Shown here: piece after piece, positions 6,654-14,268 of the stretch | Numbering within the stretch: position 1 is the stretch's first letter | How the letters are laid out: each line of letters opens with the position of its first letter | Assembly: GCA_035634055.1 (NCBI GenBank) | Contig: DASQDR010000155.1 | Location: 1-24,235 of the forward strand | Direction: 5' to 3' | DNA: 24,235 nt | From: JAICTV01 sp035634055 | Lineage (GTDB): Bacteria; Planctomycetota; Phycisphaerae; Tepidisphaerales; Tepidisphaeraceae | Notes under the pieces: model-generated | What the model was told of the DNA's origin: nothing | What the model saw: the letters and a program-made list of their open reading frames with translations, nothing else | The model's database searches: none | Program-made: the position numbers and the translations under genes

Positions 6654-8108
6654 ATGATTGAGCTGTTCCATCGCATCCCCGCCTGGCTGCTCATTGCGGT
6701 CATCGCGCACTTCACGATCCTGGGGACCGTCGCGTACCTGATCTTCCTGGAGCGGAAGGTCGCCGCGTGGGCGCAGGACCGGATCGGGCCGAACCGCGTC
6801 GGGCCTTGGGGGTTGCTCCAGTCGCTGGCGGACGGGGCGAAGATGCTCCTCAAGGAGGACTACCGCCCGGCCAACACCGACCCGTGGCTGTTCACGCTGG
6901 CGCCGGGGATCATGATCTTCGTGATGATCGTGAGCATCGCGGTGCTGCCGTGGGGCGGGGTGAAGCAGTCGACGCGCACGTTCGAGGTCAAGGGGGCGGT
7001 CGAGAACCCCGTCGCCGTCGCGCAGGAACACATCCCCTACGGCGCGACGATCCTCGGCACCCCGCAGGTGAGGACGGCCGGAGAGGACGACGCCGCCCGC
7101 ACCACCATCACCGCCACCTACCGCTACCCCTTCCAGATCGCCGACCTGAACATCGGCGTGCTGTTCATCCTGGCGATCCTCTCCATCGCGGTTTACGGCG
7201 TGGTGATCGGCGGGTGGGCGAGCAACAACAAGTACTCGTTCCTCGGCGGCCTGCGCGCCACCGCCAACATGATCAGTTATGAAGTCCCGCTCGGCCTGAG
7301 CATCCTGACCATCGTGCTGATGTACGGCACGCTGAGCCTCAACGAGATCGTCGACCGCCAGGCGCACTACTGGCTGGGGATCATCCCCGCGTGGAACGTC
7401 TTCACCCAGCCGCTGGCGTTCTTCATGCTGCTGGTCTGCATCCACGCCGAGGCCAACCGCGCCCCCTTCGACACCGCCGAGGCGGAGCAGGAGCTCGTCG
7501 GCGGCTACCACACCGAGTACAGCGCGATGCGCTTCGGCATGTTCTTCCTTGCCGAGTACGCCGGGATGATCACCACGTCCGCCGTGCTGGTCGCGCTCTT
7601 CTTCGGCGGGTGGCACCTGCCGGGGCTCGGGGGCGGGGTGGACCCGAACAACCCGTCGGTCACCACCAGCCTGGTCGTCTGCGTGCTGCGGGCGATGGTG
7701 ATGTTCGGCAAGACGCTGCTGGTCATCTTCGTCTTCATGTGGGTCCGCTGGAGCCTGCCGCGCTTCCGGTTCGACCAGATCATGAACCTCGCCTGGCGGG
7801 CGCTGATCCCGATCTCGCTGCTGATCCTGCTGGCCACTGCGTTCACCATCTATGCCTTCGGGCCGCACGACCAGCACTTCAGGGAGACGGGCCTGATCTC
7901 GACGAAGATGGCGATCATCCTGTTCCTGGTGAACGTGCTGACGCTGGCGGTCATCATGGGCGGAAGCCTGCTGCTGCCGGCGGCGCCGGACACCAACCGC
8001 CGCATCCGCGTGGCGGGAAGCCGGTACCTTCATACGCCGATGGCGCCGCGGATCACGGGGGGACCGGCCGGGGGTGCCGCGGCGGCGGCTACGGGGGCGA
8101 ACGCGTAA
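6654..8108 (+). CDS. nuoH: NADH-quinone oxidoreductase subunit H
   Basis: This 484-aa multi-spanning membrane subunit lines the quinone-entry tunnel where the peripheral and membrane arms of complex I meet. Diagnostic stretches are ERKVAAWAQDRIGPNRVGP (33-51), GWASNNKYSFLGGLRA (187-202), and AEANRAPFDTAEAEQELVGG with YHTEYSAMRFGMFFLAEYA (265-303). It is clearly longer than the roughly 325 aa of E. coli NuoH. About 55 extra residues (about 103-158) sit in the loop between the second and third membrane segments, and there is an Ala/Gly-rich C-terminal tail. It starts 56 bp after nuoG, with only a weak ribosome site (GAGAG). It belongs to the nuoG-nuoH-cupin-nuoI transcription unit. Confidence 0.96.
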   Translation: MIELFHRIPAWLLIAVIAHFTILGTVAYLIFLERKVAAWAQDRIGPNRVGPWGLLQSLADGAKMLLKEDYRPANTDPWLFTLAPGIMIFVMIVSIAVLPWGGVKQSTRTFEVKGAVENPVAVAQEHIPYGATILGTPQVRTAGEDDAARTTITATYRYPFQIADLNIGVLFILAILSIAVYGVVIGGWASNNKYSFLGGLRATANMISYEVPLGLSILTIVLMYGTLSLNEIVDRQAHYWLGIIPAWNVFTQPLAFFMLLVCIHAEANRAPFDTAEAEQELVGGYHTEYSAMRFGMFFLAEYAGMITTSAVLVALFFGGWHLPGLGGGVDPNNPSVTTSLVVCVLRAMVMFGKTLLVIFVFMWVRWSLPRFRFDQIMNLAWRALIPISLLILLATAFTIYAFGPHDQHFRETGLISTKMAIILFLVNVLTLAVIMGGSLLLPAAPDTNRRIRVAGSRYLHTPMAPRITGGPAGGAAAAATGANA

Positions 8109-8129
8109 TCTCTCGCGCAGGATCGCAAC

Positions 8130-8519
8130 ATGAGCAACGCGAACGTCGCCCGACCCGCCGCCGCTGCTGCTGCCAACCCCGCGGGGCGGTGGATCACGGT
8201 GAACGACAAGGTCCGCCGCCGCACGGTGCTGGCCGGGGACAAGATGATGCAGATGTTCGTCGAGTTCTACGCCGGCGGGCACACGCCGGAGCACGCCCAC
8301 GTGCACGACCAGGTCGTCCACGTCCTTCGCGGGCGGATGCGCTTCACCCTCGCCGGCTCGCCGCACGAGGTCGCGCAGGGCCAGTCGATCTATTTCCCCA
8401 GCAACGTCCCCCATGCCGCCGACGCGATCGAGGACTCGCTCCTGCTCGACACGTTCACGCCGGTGCGGACGGATTTGTTGCAACAGGATGCGGGGGAGGA
8501 AGTGGCTAGTGGTCAGTGA
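8130..8519 (+). CDS. Small cupin-fold protein inside the nuo cluster
   Basis: This 129-aa single-domain cupin (Cupin_2 type) has the first metal-site motif GGHTPEHAHVHDQVVHVLRG, with the usual Glu replaced by Gln. The second motif is GQSIYFPSNVPHAA, which supplies the last His. A divalent metal is probably bound by His, His, Gln and His. Substrate and reaction cannot be read from the sequence; small cupins include sugar-binding, dioxygenase and regulatory proteins. The start at 8130 has AGGA seven bases upstream, and the gene begins 21 bp after nuoH. The last five codons (VASGQ) and the stop lie in or beside the heptamer repeat that follows, so the original C-terminus may have been altered. 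A cupin is not a complex I subunit. Confidence 0.88.
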   Translation: MSNANVARPAAAAAANPAGRWITVNDKVRRRTVLAGDKMMQMFVEFYAGGHTPEHAHVHDQVVHVLRGRMRFTLAGSPHEVAQGQSIYFPSNVPHAADAIEDSLLLDTFTPVRTDLLQQDAGEEVASGQ

Positions 8520-8614
8520 TCAGTGGCTCATCAATGCAAGGAGCAGAACCAACTAGCGACGGACGACCACCGGCACCTGACCACCGGCAACTGACCACTG
8601 ACCACTGACCACTA
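8507..8614. repeat. Heptanucleotide repeats in an inverted pair (CTGACCA family)
   Basis: The left arm 8507-8526 (TAGTGGTCAGTGATCAGTGG) is complementary to 8595-8614 at 19 of 20 positions. Both arms are built of a 7-base unit: TGGTCAG reads twice on the left, and its complement CTGACCA reads three times at 8591-8611. Diverged copies (CTGACCACCGGCAAC type) lie at 8565-8594. The left arm contains the cupin stop codon. The right arm ends eight bases before the nuoI ATG, so nuoI has no visible Shine-Dalgarno sequence. The RNA could fold into a long hairpin between the two genes. It is neither a CRISPR array nor an insertion-sequence end. Confidence 0.85.
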
Positions 8615-8621
8615 ATTCACC

Positions 8622-9155
8622 ATGAAAGACTCCGACGTCATCACGCTCCAGGAACCCAAGCTCTCCCTCGGCGACCAGTTTTACCTGCCGCAGGTGATGA
8701 ACGGGCTGGGGACGACGCTGAAGCACATGTTCAAGGTCTTCGGCGGCGGCGAGGTCACGCTCCAGTACCCCGAGGAGCGGCGCGAGAACCTGCCGGTCGA
8801 CAAGGGCGGCATGCTGCTGCGAACCTACCGCGGCGTGCACCGGCTGAACAAGGACGAGGAGGGGCGCGTCAAGTGCGTCGCCTGCTTCATGTGCTCCACC
8901 GCCTGCCCGGCGCGCTGCATCCACATCGAGGCGGACGAATCGCCGTGGATGGACCGCGAGAAGTACCCGGCCAAGTTCGACATCGACGAGCTGCGCTGCA
9001 TCTACTGCGGCATGTGCGAGGAGGCCTGCCCCGTCGACGCGATCGAGCTGACCAGCGTCTACGACATCGTCGGGCTGACGCGGCAGGAAATGATCTTCGA
9101 CAAGGAAAAGCTGCTCCGCATCTTCGACCAGACGGTGAAGAACGAGCCGATGTGA
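8622..9155 (+). CDS. nuoI: NADH-quinone oxidoreductase subunit I
   Basis: This 177-aa subunit carries the two [4Fe-4S] clusters (N6a and N6b) that pass electrons toward N2 at the quinone site. The two binding motifs are C85-x2-C88-x2-C91-x3-C95-P and C126-x2-C129-x2-C132-x3-C136-P, a complete 8Fe ferredoxin domain. The N-terminal segment (LPQVMNGLGTTLKHMFK) is the amphipathic helix that docks the subunit on the membrane arm. The length is normal for the family. The start has no ribosome site because the heptamer repeat occupies that position, so translation may depend on upstream genes. It is the last nuo gene here; nuoJ-N are not downstream. Confidence 0.96.
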   Translation: MKDSDVITLQEPKLSLGDQFYLPQVMNGLGTTLKHMFKVFGGGEVTLQYPEERRENLPVDKGGMLLRTYRGVHRLNKDEEGRVKCVACFMCSTACPARCIHIEADESPWMDREKYPAKFDIDELRCIYCGMCEEACPVDAIELTSVYDIVGLTRQEMIFDKEKLLRIFDQTVKNEPM

Positions 9156-9208
9156 ACCGCCGTCTACCCGGGCGGCCCGTCGCAGCGTGCCCTGCGTCAC
9201 GGCGAACC

Positions 9209-9228
9209 GGGCGAGGCAAGCCTCGCCC
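9209..9228. terminator. Bidirectional hairpin between convergent genes
   Basis: GGGCGAGGC (9209-9217) and GCCTCGCCC (9220-9228) are perfectly complementary across a two-base centre. The hairpin sits midway between the nuoI stop (9155) and the stop of the convergent glycosyltransferase (9253). No T-run follows on either strand, so it would be a GC-only terminator or an mRNA 3'-end stabiliser for both transcripts. Confidence 0.6.
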
Positions 9229-9252
9229 CGCGCACCGCGCGCGTCGCGTCGA

Positions 9253-10749
9253 TCACGCGGCGCGGGCGCTGCGGTACAGGACCTTCTGCGGGCGCGGCGT
9301 CCACGGTCCCGGCTCGGCCTGGGGCGCCGTTGCGGGTGACGGCGTGACGGCCCGCCGGTCGCGCTTCCACGATCCGGGCGGCTCGGGGTGGCGCCACTCC
9401 TGCCACAACCGCCCCACCTTCCCCCCCGCGTACGCCAGCGGCCCCTCGAGCGTGCCGCGGATGGCCGGCAAGACCAGCGTGAACGGGTACTTCGTCCGCC
9501 CGGTCATCCCCAGCAACAGGTCGCGCGCAAAGCCGATCGGCAGACCGCACGCGAGGTGGAGCAACGAGCGGTAATCGGCGCGCAGCAGCGCGCACCGCGC
9601 GTGGTAGGCGGCCATGCCGGCGGCGTCGTCGCGCACCTGCTTTCGCAGCGCCTTCGGCGATGCGCACAGCGACTGCTGGACGACCGCGCTGGGGACGTAG
9701 TGGACATGGTGTCGCGCGCGGAGCAGCCGGTAGAGGAGATCGTGATCCTGCCCGCGCCCGCCAACGCTGTGCGGGCCAGGACCAAGGTCGATGTCGAACC
9801 CGCCGATCTTCAGCGCGGCGGCCACGTGCACGAGCAGGCCCGCGCCCGGCGCCGCGCCCCACGCCGACGCCACCGCGGCGCGGCTGCGCCGGGCGCGGAG
9901 CGTCCGCCGGTCGAACACTGCCGGCTCATACGTTCGCCCGGCGGCGCGGCGCATGGCGTCGGCGACCTCCGCCGCGCTATCCAACCGCGCCGGCAGGACC
10001 AGCCCCGAAGCGGCGCGGCAGCGCGGATCGCGCGTCGCCGTCGCCAGCTCGCGCAGCCAGGCCTTCTCCGGGCGGCAATCGTCTTCGGTGAAGGCGACCC
10101 ACTCGTGCGTCGCGTTGGCCAGCGCGGCGTTGCGCGCGCGGCTCAACCCGCCGACGCCGCAGCGCACGTAACGCGCGCCACAGCGATCGGCGATGTCGCG
10201 CGTCGGCACCGGGTCGCGGCTGTGATCGACGACCAGGACCTCGAACGACGGGTAATCGAGCTCGCGCAGGCGGATCAGGCACGCTTCCAGCACGTCCTCA
10301 CGGTCGCGCGTGCAGACGGCAACCGTGATCGGCGGCAGCGGCGCGCGCTGCGGGCGGTCGCCGTCCGATGCCCAATCCCGCACCGGCGCCGGCAGCCCCG
10401 TGGGCAGCAGGACGCTCTCCTCCACGAAACGCCGCGCCTCGCCCGGCGACCCGCCGGCCAGGGCGAACCGGCCCCACGCGCCGGTGACGAGCCACTGGAG
10501 CGCACCGGGCCCGGCGGCCATGCCCAGGCGAAGGCAGTGGGTGAGGATCGGCGTCGCCAGCGACCGCGCGATCCGCCGCCGCAGCCGGCGGTGCGAGAGC
10601 TCGCGCTGCCGCCGCACCGGTCGTGCCGTCACCTCGCCGACCGGCGCGTTGCCGATGCGCACCAGCACGCGGACGGCGTGGTAGCCGTCGCGCAGCGCGA
10701 GCCGCGGCCAGGGGTGGAGCAGGTCGAGTTGTTCGAGCTGGATCTTCAT
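9253..10749 (-). CDS. GT2-family glycosyltransferase (second of pair)
   Basis: This 498-aa protein is predicted to transfer a sugar from an activated donor, with a GT-A fold. The catalytic domain starts at about residue 141 (ITVAVCTRDREDVLEACL) and continues with FEVLVVDHS, GLSRARNAAL and the metal-site segment TEDDC (221-225). A later GGRGQDHDLLYRLL stretch corresponds to the usual acidic acceptor-side motif of GT2 enzymes. Residues 1-60 form a separate N-terminal module (IQLEQLDLLHPWPRL…VLVRIGNAPVG) that resembles the N-terminus of the upstream glycosyltransferase. The ATG at 10749 overlaps the upstream stop by four bases (ATGA), so the two are co-translated. Donor and acceptor are unknown; a cell-surface glycan is plausible. 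Confidence 0.88.
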   Translation of the reverse strand: MKIQLEQLDLLHPWPRLALRDGYHAVRVLVRIGNAPVGEVTARPVRRQRELSHRRLRRRIARSLATPILTHCLRLGMAAGPGALQWLVTGAWGRFALAGGSPGEARRFVEESVLLPTGLPAPVRDWASDGDRPQRAPLPPITVAVCTRDREDVLEACLIRLRELDYPSFEVLVVDHSRDPVPTRDIADRCGARYVRCGVGGLSRARNAALANATHEWVAFTEDDCRPEKAWLRELATATRDPRCRAASGLVLPARLDSAAEVADAMRRAAGRTYEPAVFDRRTLRARRSRAAVASAWGAAPGAGLLVHVAAALKIGGFDIDLGPGPHSVGGRGQDHDLLYRLLRARHHVHYVPSAVVQQSLCASPKALRKQVRDDAAGMAAYHARCALLRADYRSLLHLACGLPIGFARDLLLGMTGRTKYPFTLVLPAIRGTLEGPLAYAGGKVGRLWQEWRHPEPPGSWKRDRRAVTPSPATAPQAEPGPWTPRPQKVLYRSARAA

Positions 10750-12143
10750 GCCGCCCTCATCGCGCCGCTTGCCGGCGAAGCCTGCTGCCCCTGGTCCGCC
10801 GGTTGCGCGGCCGCCGCTGCCTTGGCCGCGGCGATGGCGCGGAGCATCTCCAACGGCGCCAGCGCCGCCGGCCGGATGACGCCCTTCTGCTTGAACTTCA
10901 CCGCCTCGCTGCGCACGCGCCGCTGCGACGTGCGGTACGCCCGCAGCCCGAACAACCCGCCGGCCACTTCCAGCACGATGAGGTGGACCGGGAAGTAGTC
11001 GTGCCGCGCCAGCGCGAGCTTGAGGTTCGCTTTGAGTCGCCGCCAGCCGCGCGCGGCGAAGCGTCGCGCCAGCATCGGGACGGCTAGGTTGCCCAGCTCC
11101 AGGTCGTGCGCGTACTTGCCGCACAGCGCACTGAAGGCCCAGCCGTCGTCGAACGCCCGGCCGCGAAGTTGCCGCATCGTTCGCACCGGCGAGCGGAAGC
11201 AGATCGCCCGCGGCTCGTGGACGACCGTTCCGCCGTCGCGCAGGACGCGGGCCATCACGTCCAGGTCCGCCCCGCCGCGAGCGACCGAGCCGACGCCCAG
11301 CGCCGGATCGAACCCGCCGATGCTCTCCAGCGTTTGCCGGCGGACGGCGAGGTTCATCCCGCCGACGCCGCACGGTCCGGCGAGCAGCGACCAAGCGCTG
11401 GCGGCTGGCCCGGGGGAGTAGACCCGACGGTGCAGCACGCCCCGCCGCGCGATCGCGTCGCGCTCCAGCCGCTCCTGCGCCGCCGTCTCCAGCTCGCGCG
11501 CAAACGTGACGCCGGCGACGGCGTTGACCCGCGGGTCACGGAAGTTCTCCGCCAGCGCGGCCAGCCAATCGGGGTCTATCGTCGCGTCGTCATCCGCGTA
11601 GGCGACGATCTCTTTGCGGGCGACCTGCCAGCCGGTGTTGCGCGCGTAGTTCAGCCCCCGCCGCGGCTCGGCGACGCACTTCACGTTCGGGAACGCCGCG
11701 CACGCCAGTCGCGCGGCGTCGGCGTGCGGCGCGGTGTCGACGACGATGATCTCGTAGTTCGGGTAGCGCAGCGCCGCCAGGCTGCCGAGCAGTCGCGACA
11801 GGGCGGGGCCGTCGCGGCGGGCGCAGACGACAACCGAAAACGACGGCTCGTGCGGCGGCGAAGCGTCGGCCGGCTGGGCCGCTCGCTCGCGGGCGTCGTC
11901 CAGCGCGTGACGGGGGATGGCGTCGGCGATCAGCCCCGCCAGCAGTTCCGGCGCGATCGCGCGCCCGAAGCGCTTGGCCGCGCACTCCACCCACCCCAGC
12001 GGCTGGCGACCAAGCTTTACCAGGAGCCACAGCCGGTCGTAACGCACGGCGGCCGCCGCGGAGGCGTCACCGTCGTCGGCGCGATCCGTGCGCAGCTCCG
12101 GCAGCGGTTGCGCGAGGTCGATCTGAACAATCCTGGCGGCCAT
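10746..12143 (-). CDS. GT2-family glycosyltransferase (first of pair)
   Basis: This 465-aa enzyme has a GT-A catalytic domain from about residue 101 (FSVVVCARRDGPALSRLL), then YEIIVVDTAP, RRGLNYARNTGW and the metal-binding triad AYADDDATID (D184-D186). A GGMNLAVRR stretch and a GGADLDVMARVL segment complete the domain. The N-terminal module (IVQIDLAQPLPELR…LWLLVKLGRQPLGWV, 5-52) parallels that of the downstream partner. The start at 12143 was chosen over the longer frame because it opens directly into this module and has GGAAGGA upstream; the extra 39 residues are Arg-rich and not protein-like. Together the two enzymes probably act in series on the same glycan. Confidence 0.87.
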   Translation of the reverse strand: MAARIVQIDLAQPLPELRTDRADDGDASAAAAVRYDRLWLLVKLGRQPLGWVECAAKRFGRAIAPELLAGLIADAIPRHALDDARERAAQPADASPPHEPSFSVVVCARRDGPALSRLLGSLAALRYPNYEIIVVDTAPHADAARLACAAFPNVKCVAEPRRGLNYARNTGWQVARKEIVAYADDDATIDPDWLAALAENFRDPRVNAVAGVTFARELETAAQERLERDAIARRGVLHRRVYSPGPAASAWSLLAGPCGVGGMNLAVRRQTLESIGGFDPALGVGSVARGGADLDVMARVLRDGGTVVHEPRAICFRSPVRTMRQLRGRAFDDGWAFSALCGKYAHDLELGNLAVPMLARRFAARGWRRLKANLKLALARHDYFPVHLIVLEVAGGLFGLRAYRTSQRRVRSEAVKFKQKGVIRPAALAPLEMLRAIAAAKAAAAAQPADQGQQASPASGAMRAA

Positions 12144-12479
12144 GCCCGTCCTTCCCGTCCCGCGCCACCTGCGGCCCCGCCACCCGGCGCTGCGGGCGCG
12201 AGCCCGCCTCGCCGGCGCAAGCACGCCGGTCGCTGTCGCATTCATCGGCGCAGCCGTCACGGATGTTTATGTTGATTCGCCCGGCACCGTCGTCGGTTCA
12301 GAGTGGCCGCTGGGGCCGGCGACGTTACGTCAGATAATCAGGGCGGTGGAGCAATTGGGAGGCACCCTGGCGCCTGACGACGCGCGCGCCGACGCCGGGG
12401 ACGCGGGGGGGAGAGGGTTGGGGGAGCTGCGGAACGGCGCGGATCGGCCGGGGCGGGTGACTCCTGGCGCTGCGGATGT
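12144..12479. other. Intergenic region with no identified gene
   Basis: This 336-bp stretch lies between the IMPase-like gene and the glycosyltransferase pair, both on the minus strand. It has a locally AT-richer patch (12258-12278) that could contain the glycosyltransferase promoter, but no convincing -35/-10 pair was found. The IMPase-proximal part is rich in G runs. No coding frame, repeat or stable hairpin could be supported. Confidence 0.5.
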
Positions 12480-13310
12480 TCATGGATTGGCCAGGATCAG
12501 CTCCAGCAGCTTCTGGTGCGCCAGCGGCGTTGACGCCAGGAACGGCACCTTCGCCCCGCTGTAATTTCGCAGGTCGAACGGGAAGATCGTCCCGCCGCGC
12601 AGGTCCGTCATCGTCCCGCCGGCCTCCAGCACCAGGGCGGCGGCGGCGGTGACGTCCCAGAGCTTGCCGTTGACCGTCACCGCCCCATGCGCCACGCCTG
12701 CGGCGACGTAGGTGGCCTCCAGCGCGGCCGATCCCAGGATGCGCAGTTTCCACGTCTGCTGCGCGAGGTACTCGCACGCCCACTTGGGGCAGCGGCCCTG
12801 GTTGAGCAGGTTGCTGGTGAACATGATCATCGACGCGTCGCTCAGTGGCTCGGGCGACACGTGGCTGCGCTTGTTGCCCACCCACGCCCCCTGGCCGCGC
12901 GCGGCGGCATACATCAGGTCGCGCGTCACGTCGTAAACGACGCCCAGCACCGGCTCGCCGGCGTCGAGCAGCCCGATGCAGACGCAGAAGTTCCCCAAGC
13001 CGGCGATGAAGTTGTTGGTGCCGTCGATCGGATCGATCACCCAGTTTCGGCCGCTCGGGTCGGGCACGTCGAAGGTGATCGACTGCCCCGTCTCGCTCTC
13101 CTCGCCGATGATTCCCTCGTCGTGGTACCGCGCCCGCAGCCCGGCGACGATAAAGCGCTGGCTGGCGCGGTCCGCCTCGGTGACGGCCTCGTCGCTGGTG
13201 GCGGCGTGCGTCTTGGTCAGCCGCTCCACCTTGCCGTAGCGGTCGAGAATGATCTTCCCCGCGCCGCGCGCGAGCTCGGCGGCGTACTGCAAGTCGTGGG
13301 CGAGGCTCAT
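12480..13310 (-). CDS. Inositol-monophosphatase-family phosphatase
   Basis: This 276-aa Mg2+-dependent phosphatase belongs to the IMPase/FBPase/CysQ fold. Metal-site residues are visible: E70 in GEES, D93/D96 with G97/T98 in WVIDPIDGTNNF, and D219 in LWDVTAAAALVLEAGG. The last motif has Val-Thr where IMPases usually have Ala-Gly, a small deviation. The length is normal for the family. Possible substrates include inositol-1-phosphate, histidinol phosphate or 3'-phosphoadenosine nucleotides, and sequence alone does not choose. The ATG at 13310 lacks a clear ribosome site. It follows the Nudix gene by 106 bp on the same strand. Confidence 0.92.
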   Translation of the reverse strand: MSLAHDLQYAAELARGAGKIILDRYGKVERLTKTHAATSDEAVTEADRASQRFIVAGLRARYHDEGIIGEESETGQSITFDVPDPSGRNWVIDPIDGTNNFIAGLGNFCVCIGLLDAGEPVLGVVYDVTRDLMYAAARGQGAWVGNKRSHVSPEPLSDASMIMFTSNLLNQGRCPKWACEYLAQQTWKLRILGSAALEATYVAAGVAHGAVTVNGKLWDVTAAAALVLEAGGTMTDLRGGTIFPFDLRNYSGAKVPFLASTPLAHQKLLELILANP

Positions 13311-13416
13311 GCCAGTGGCAATTAACCCATCGGCGCAAGGGTGTAAAGGTGAGGCTCCCCGCGCGCTGGCTTCACCGACAAGAGGACAACCCCTACCCCG
13401 GCCCTGGCGCGCGGGA

Positions 13417-14181
13417 CTACGAGAGGGGGAAATGCTGCCACGCGTTGCCGAAGCGTTGCCTTCCCCACAGCAGCAGCGCGGCGACGGCGACGGGCGTGAG
13501 GATCGGGTCGCGCACCGCCGCCGCCACGTCCGCCTCCGCCGCCCGCACCGGGTGGACGGCGTGGTGCTCGGCCGGGTCCAGCGCCCGTTCGACCTGCTGG
13601 CGCGTGCGCGGCGTGCGGGCGCGGAAGATCAGCTCCGGCTGGCGCAGGCTCGCGTCCTCCACCAGCCCGGTGCAGGCGATCTCGTCCAGGTCTTGGGCCG
13701 TCAGCGACAGCTCCTCGCGCAGCTCACGGCGGACCTCGTCGAAGACGTTCAGGTCGTCCGCCGGCTCCAGCGCGCCGGCGAAGGGGTGGACGCGGTTGGG
13801 GTAATACGCGACGGAGTCGTTCCGCCGGCCGAGCAGCACCCAGCCGTCGCTGGTCTCCAGCGCGGTGCTGACGCCGACCGGGTTGGCCAGCACCTCCGCG
13901 CCGTGCGCGTCGGCCAGCGCGGCGTTGTGCAGGTTGGTGCCGAGAAACGGGCGATAGCTGGTGCGCGACAGGATGAGGTTGAGTTGCTCGCGCGAGGCGA
14001 ACCAGCGCTCCAGCCGGCACATCGGCCCGTCGAAAAGCTTGTCGCCCAGGCGGGATCGCGCCTCGGCCCAGGCGCGGTCGATCGCCTGCTCGACCCGTGG
14101 CACGATCGCCCGCCCGCCGCCCGTCCAGGTCGTCCGCACCGCCCCTTCCGGCCAGCTCCCCAACGCGTGAAACGTCAGCAT
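13417..14181 (-). CDS. NUDT22-like Nudix hydrolase
   Basis: This 254-aa protein has a Nudix helix with REL-R-EEL (R152, E153, E156, E157) preceded by G136. The spacing between the glycine and the REUxEE core is longer than in the standard box. The stretch before it (YRPFLGTN, then LANPVGVSTALETSDGWVLL) resembles human NUDT22 as I remember it (YKDFLGTN, then a PLGVGAALAT segment), and NUDT22 also has an extended Nudix box. NUDT22 hydrolyses UDP-glucose and UDP-galactose to UMP and hexose-1-phosphate, so a UDP-sugar pyrophosphatase role is inferred. This would fit the neighbouring glycosyltransferases. The Nudix superfamily call is firm; the NUDT22 assignment is moderate. Confidence 0.82.
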   Translation of the reverse strand: MLTFHALGSWPEGAVRTTWTGGGRAIVPRVEQAIDRAWAEARSRLGDKLFDGPMCRLERWFASREQLNLILSRTSYRPFLGTNLHNAALADAHGAEVLANPVGVSTALETSDGWVLLGRRNDSVAYYPNRVHPFAGALEPADDLNVFDEVRRELREELSLTAQDLDEIACTGLVEDASLRQPELIFRARTPRTRQQVERALDPAEHHAVHPVRAAEADVAAAVRDPILTPVAVAALLLWGRQRFGNAWQHFPLS

Positions 14182-14211
14182 GGCCGCATCATAGGACGCG
14201 GCGGCGCGGCG

Positions 14212-14250
14212 GCGTTAGGCGTTGGGGGGTTGAGCGTTGGACGTTGGAGG
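14212..14250. repeat. Heptanucleotide repeat (GCGTTGG family)
   Basis: Seven-base units follow one another: GCGTTAG, GCGTTGG, GGGGTTG, one spacer base, GCGTTGG, ACGTTGG. The tract lies in the short spacer between the histidine kinase stop and the Nudix start. It has the same unit length as the repeats at 8507-8614 and 17686-17752 but a different sequence. Confidence 0.7.
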
Positions 14251-14268
14251 CTTCGGAGCACGCGTCGG

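Noticed and set aside
6492..8483. 663-aa minus-strand frame opposite nuoH and the cupin
   Set aside because: It is a shadow of nuoH on the opposite strand, full of Asp/Arg/Gln runs, with no domain seen.
8507..8614. CRISPR array or insertion-sequence end
   Set aside because: Units are seven bases with no spacers, and there is no transposase or target duplication.
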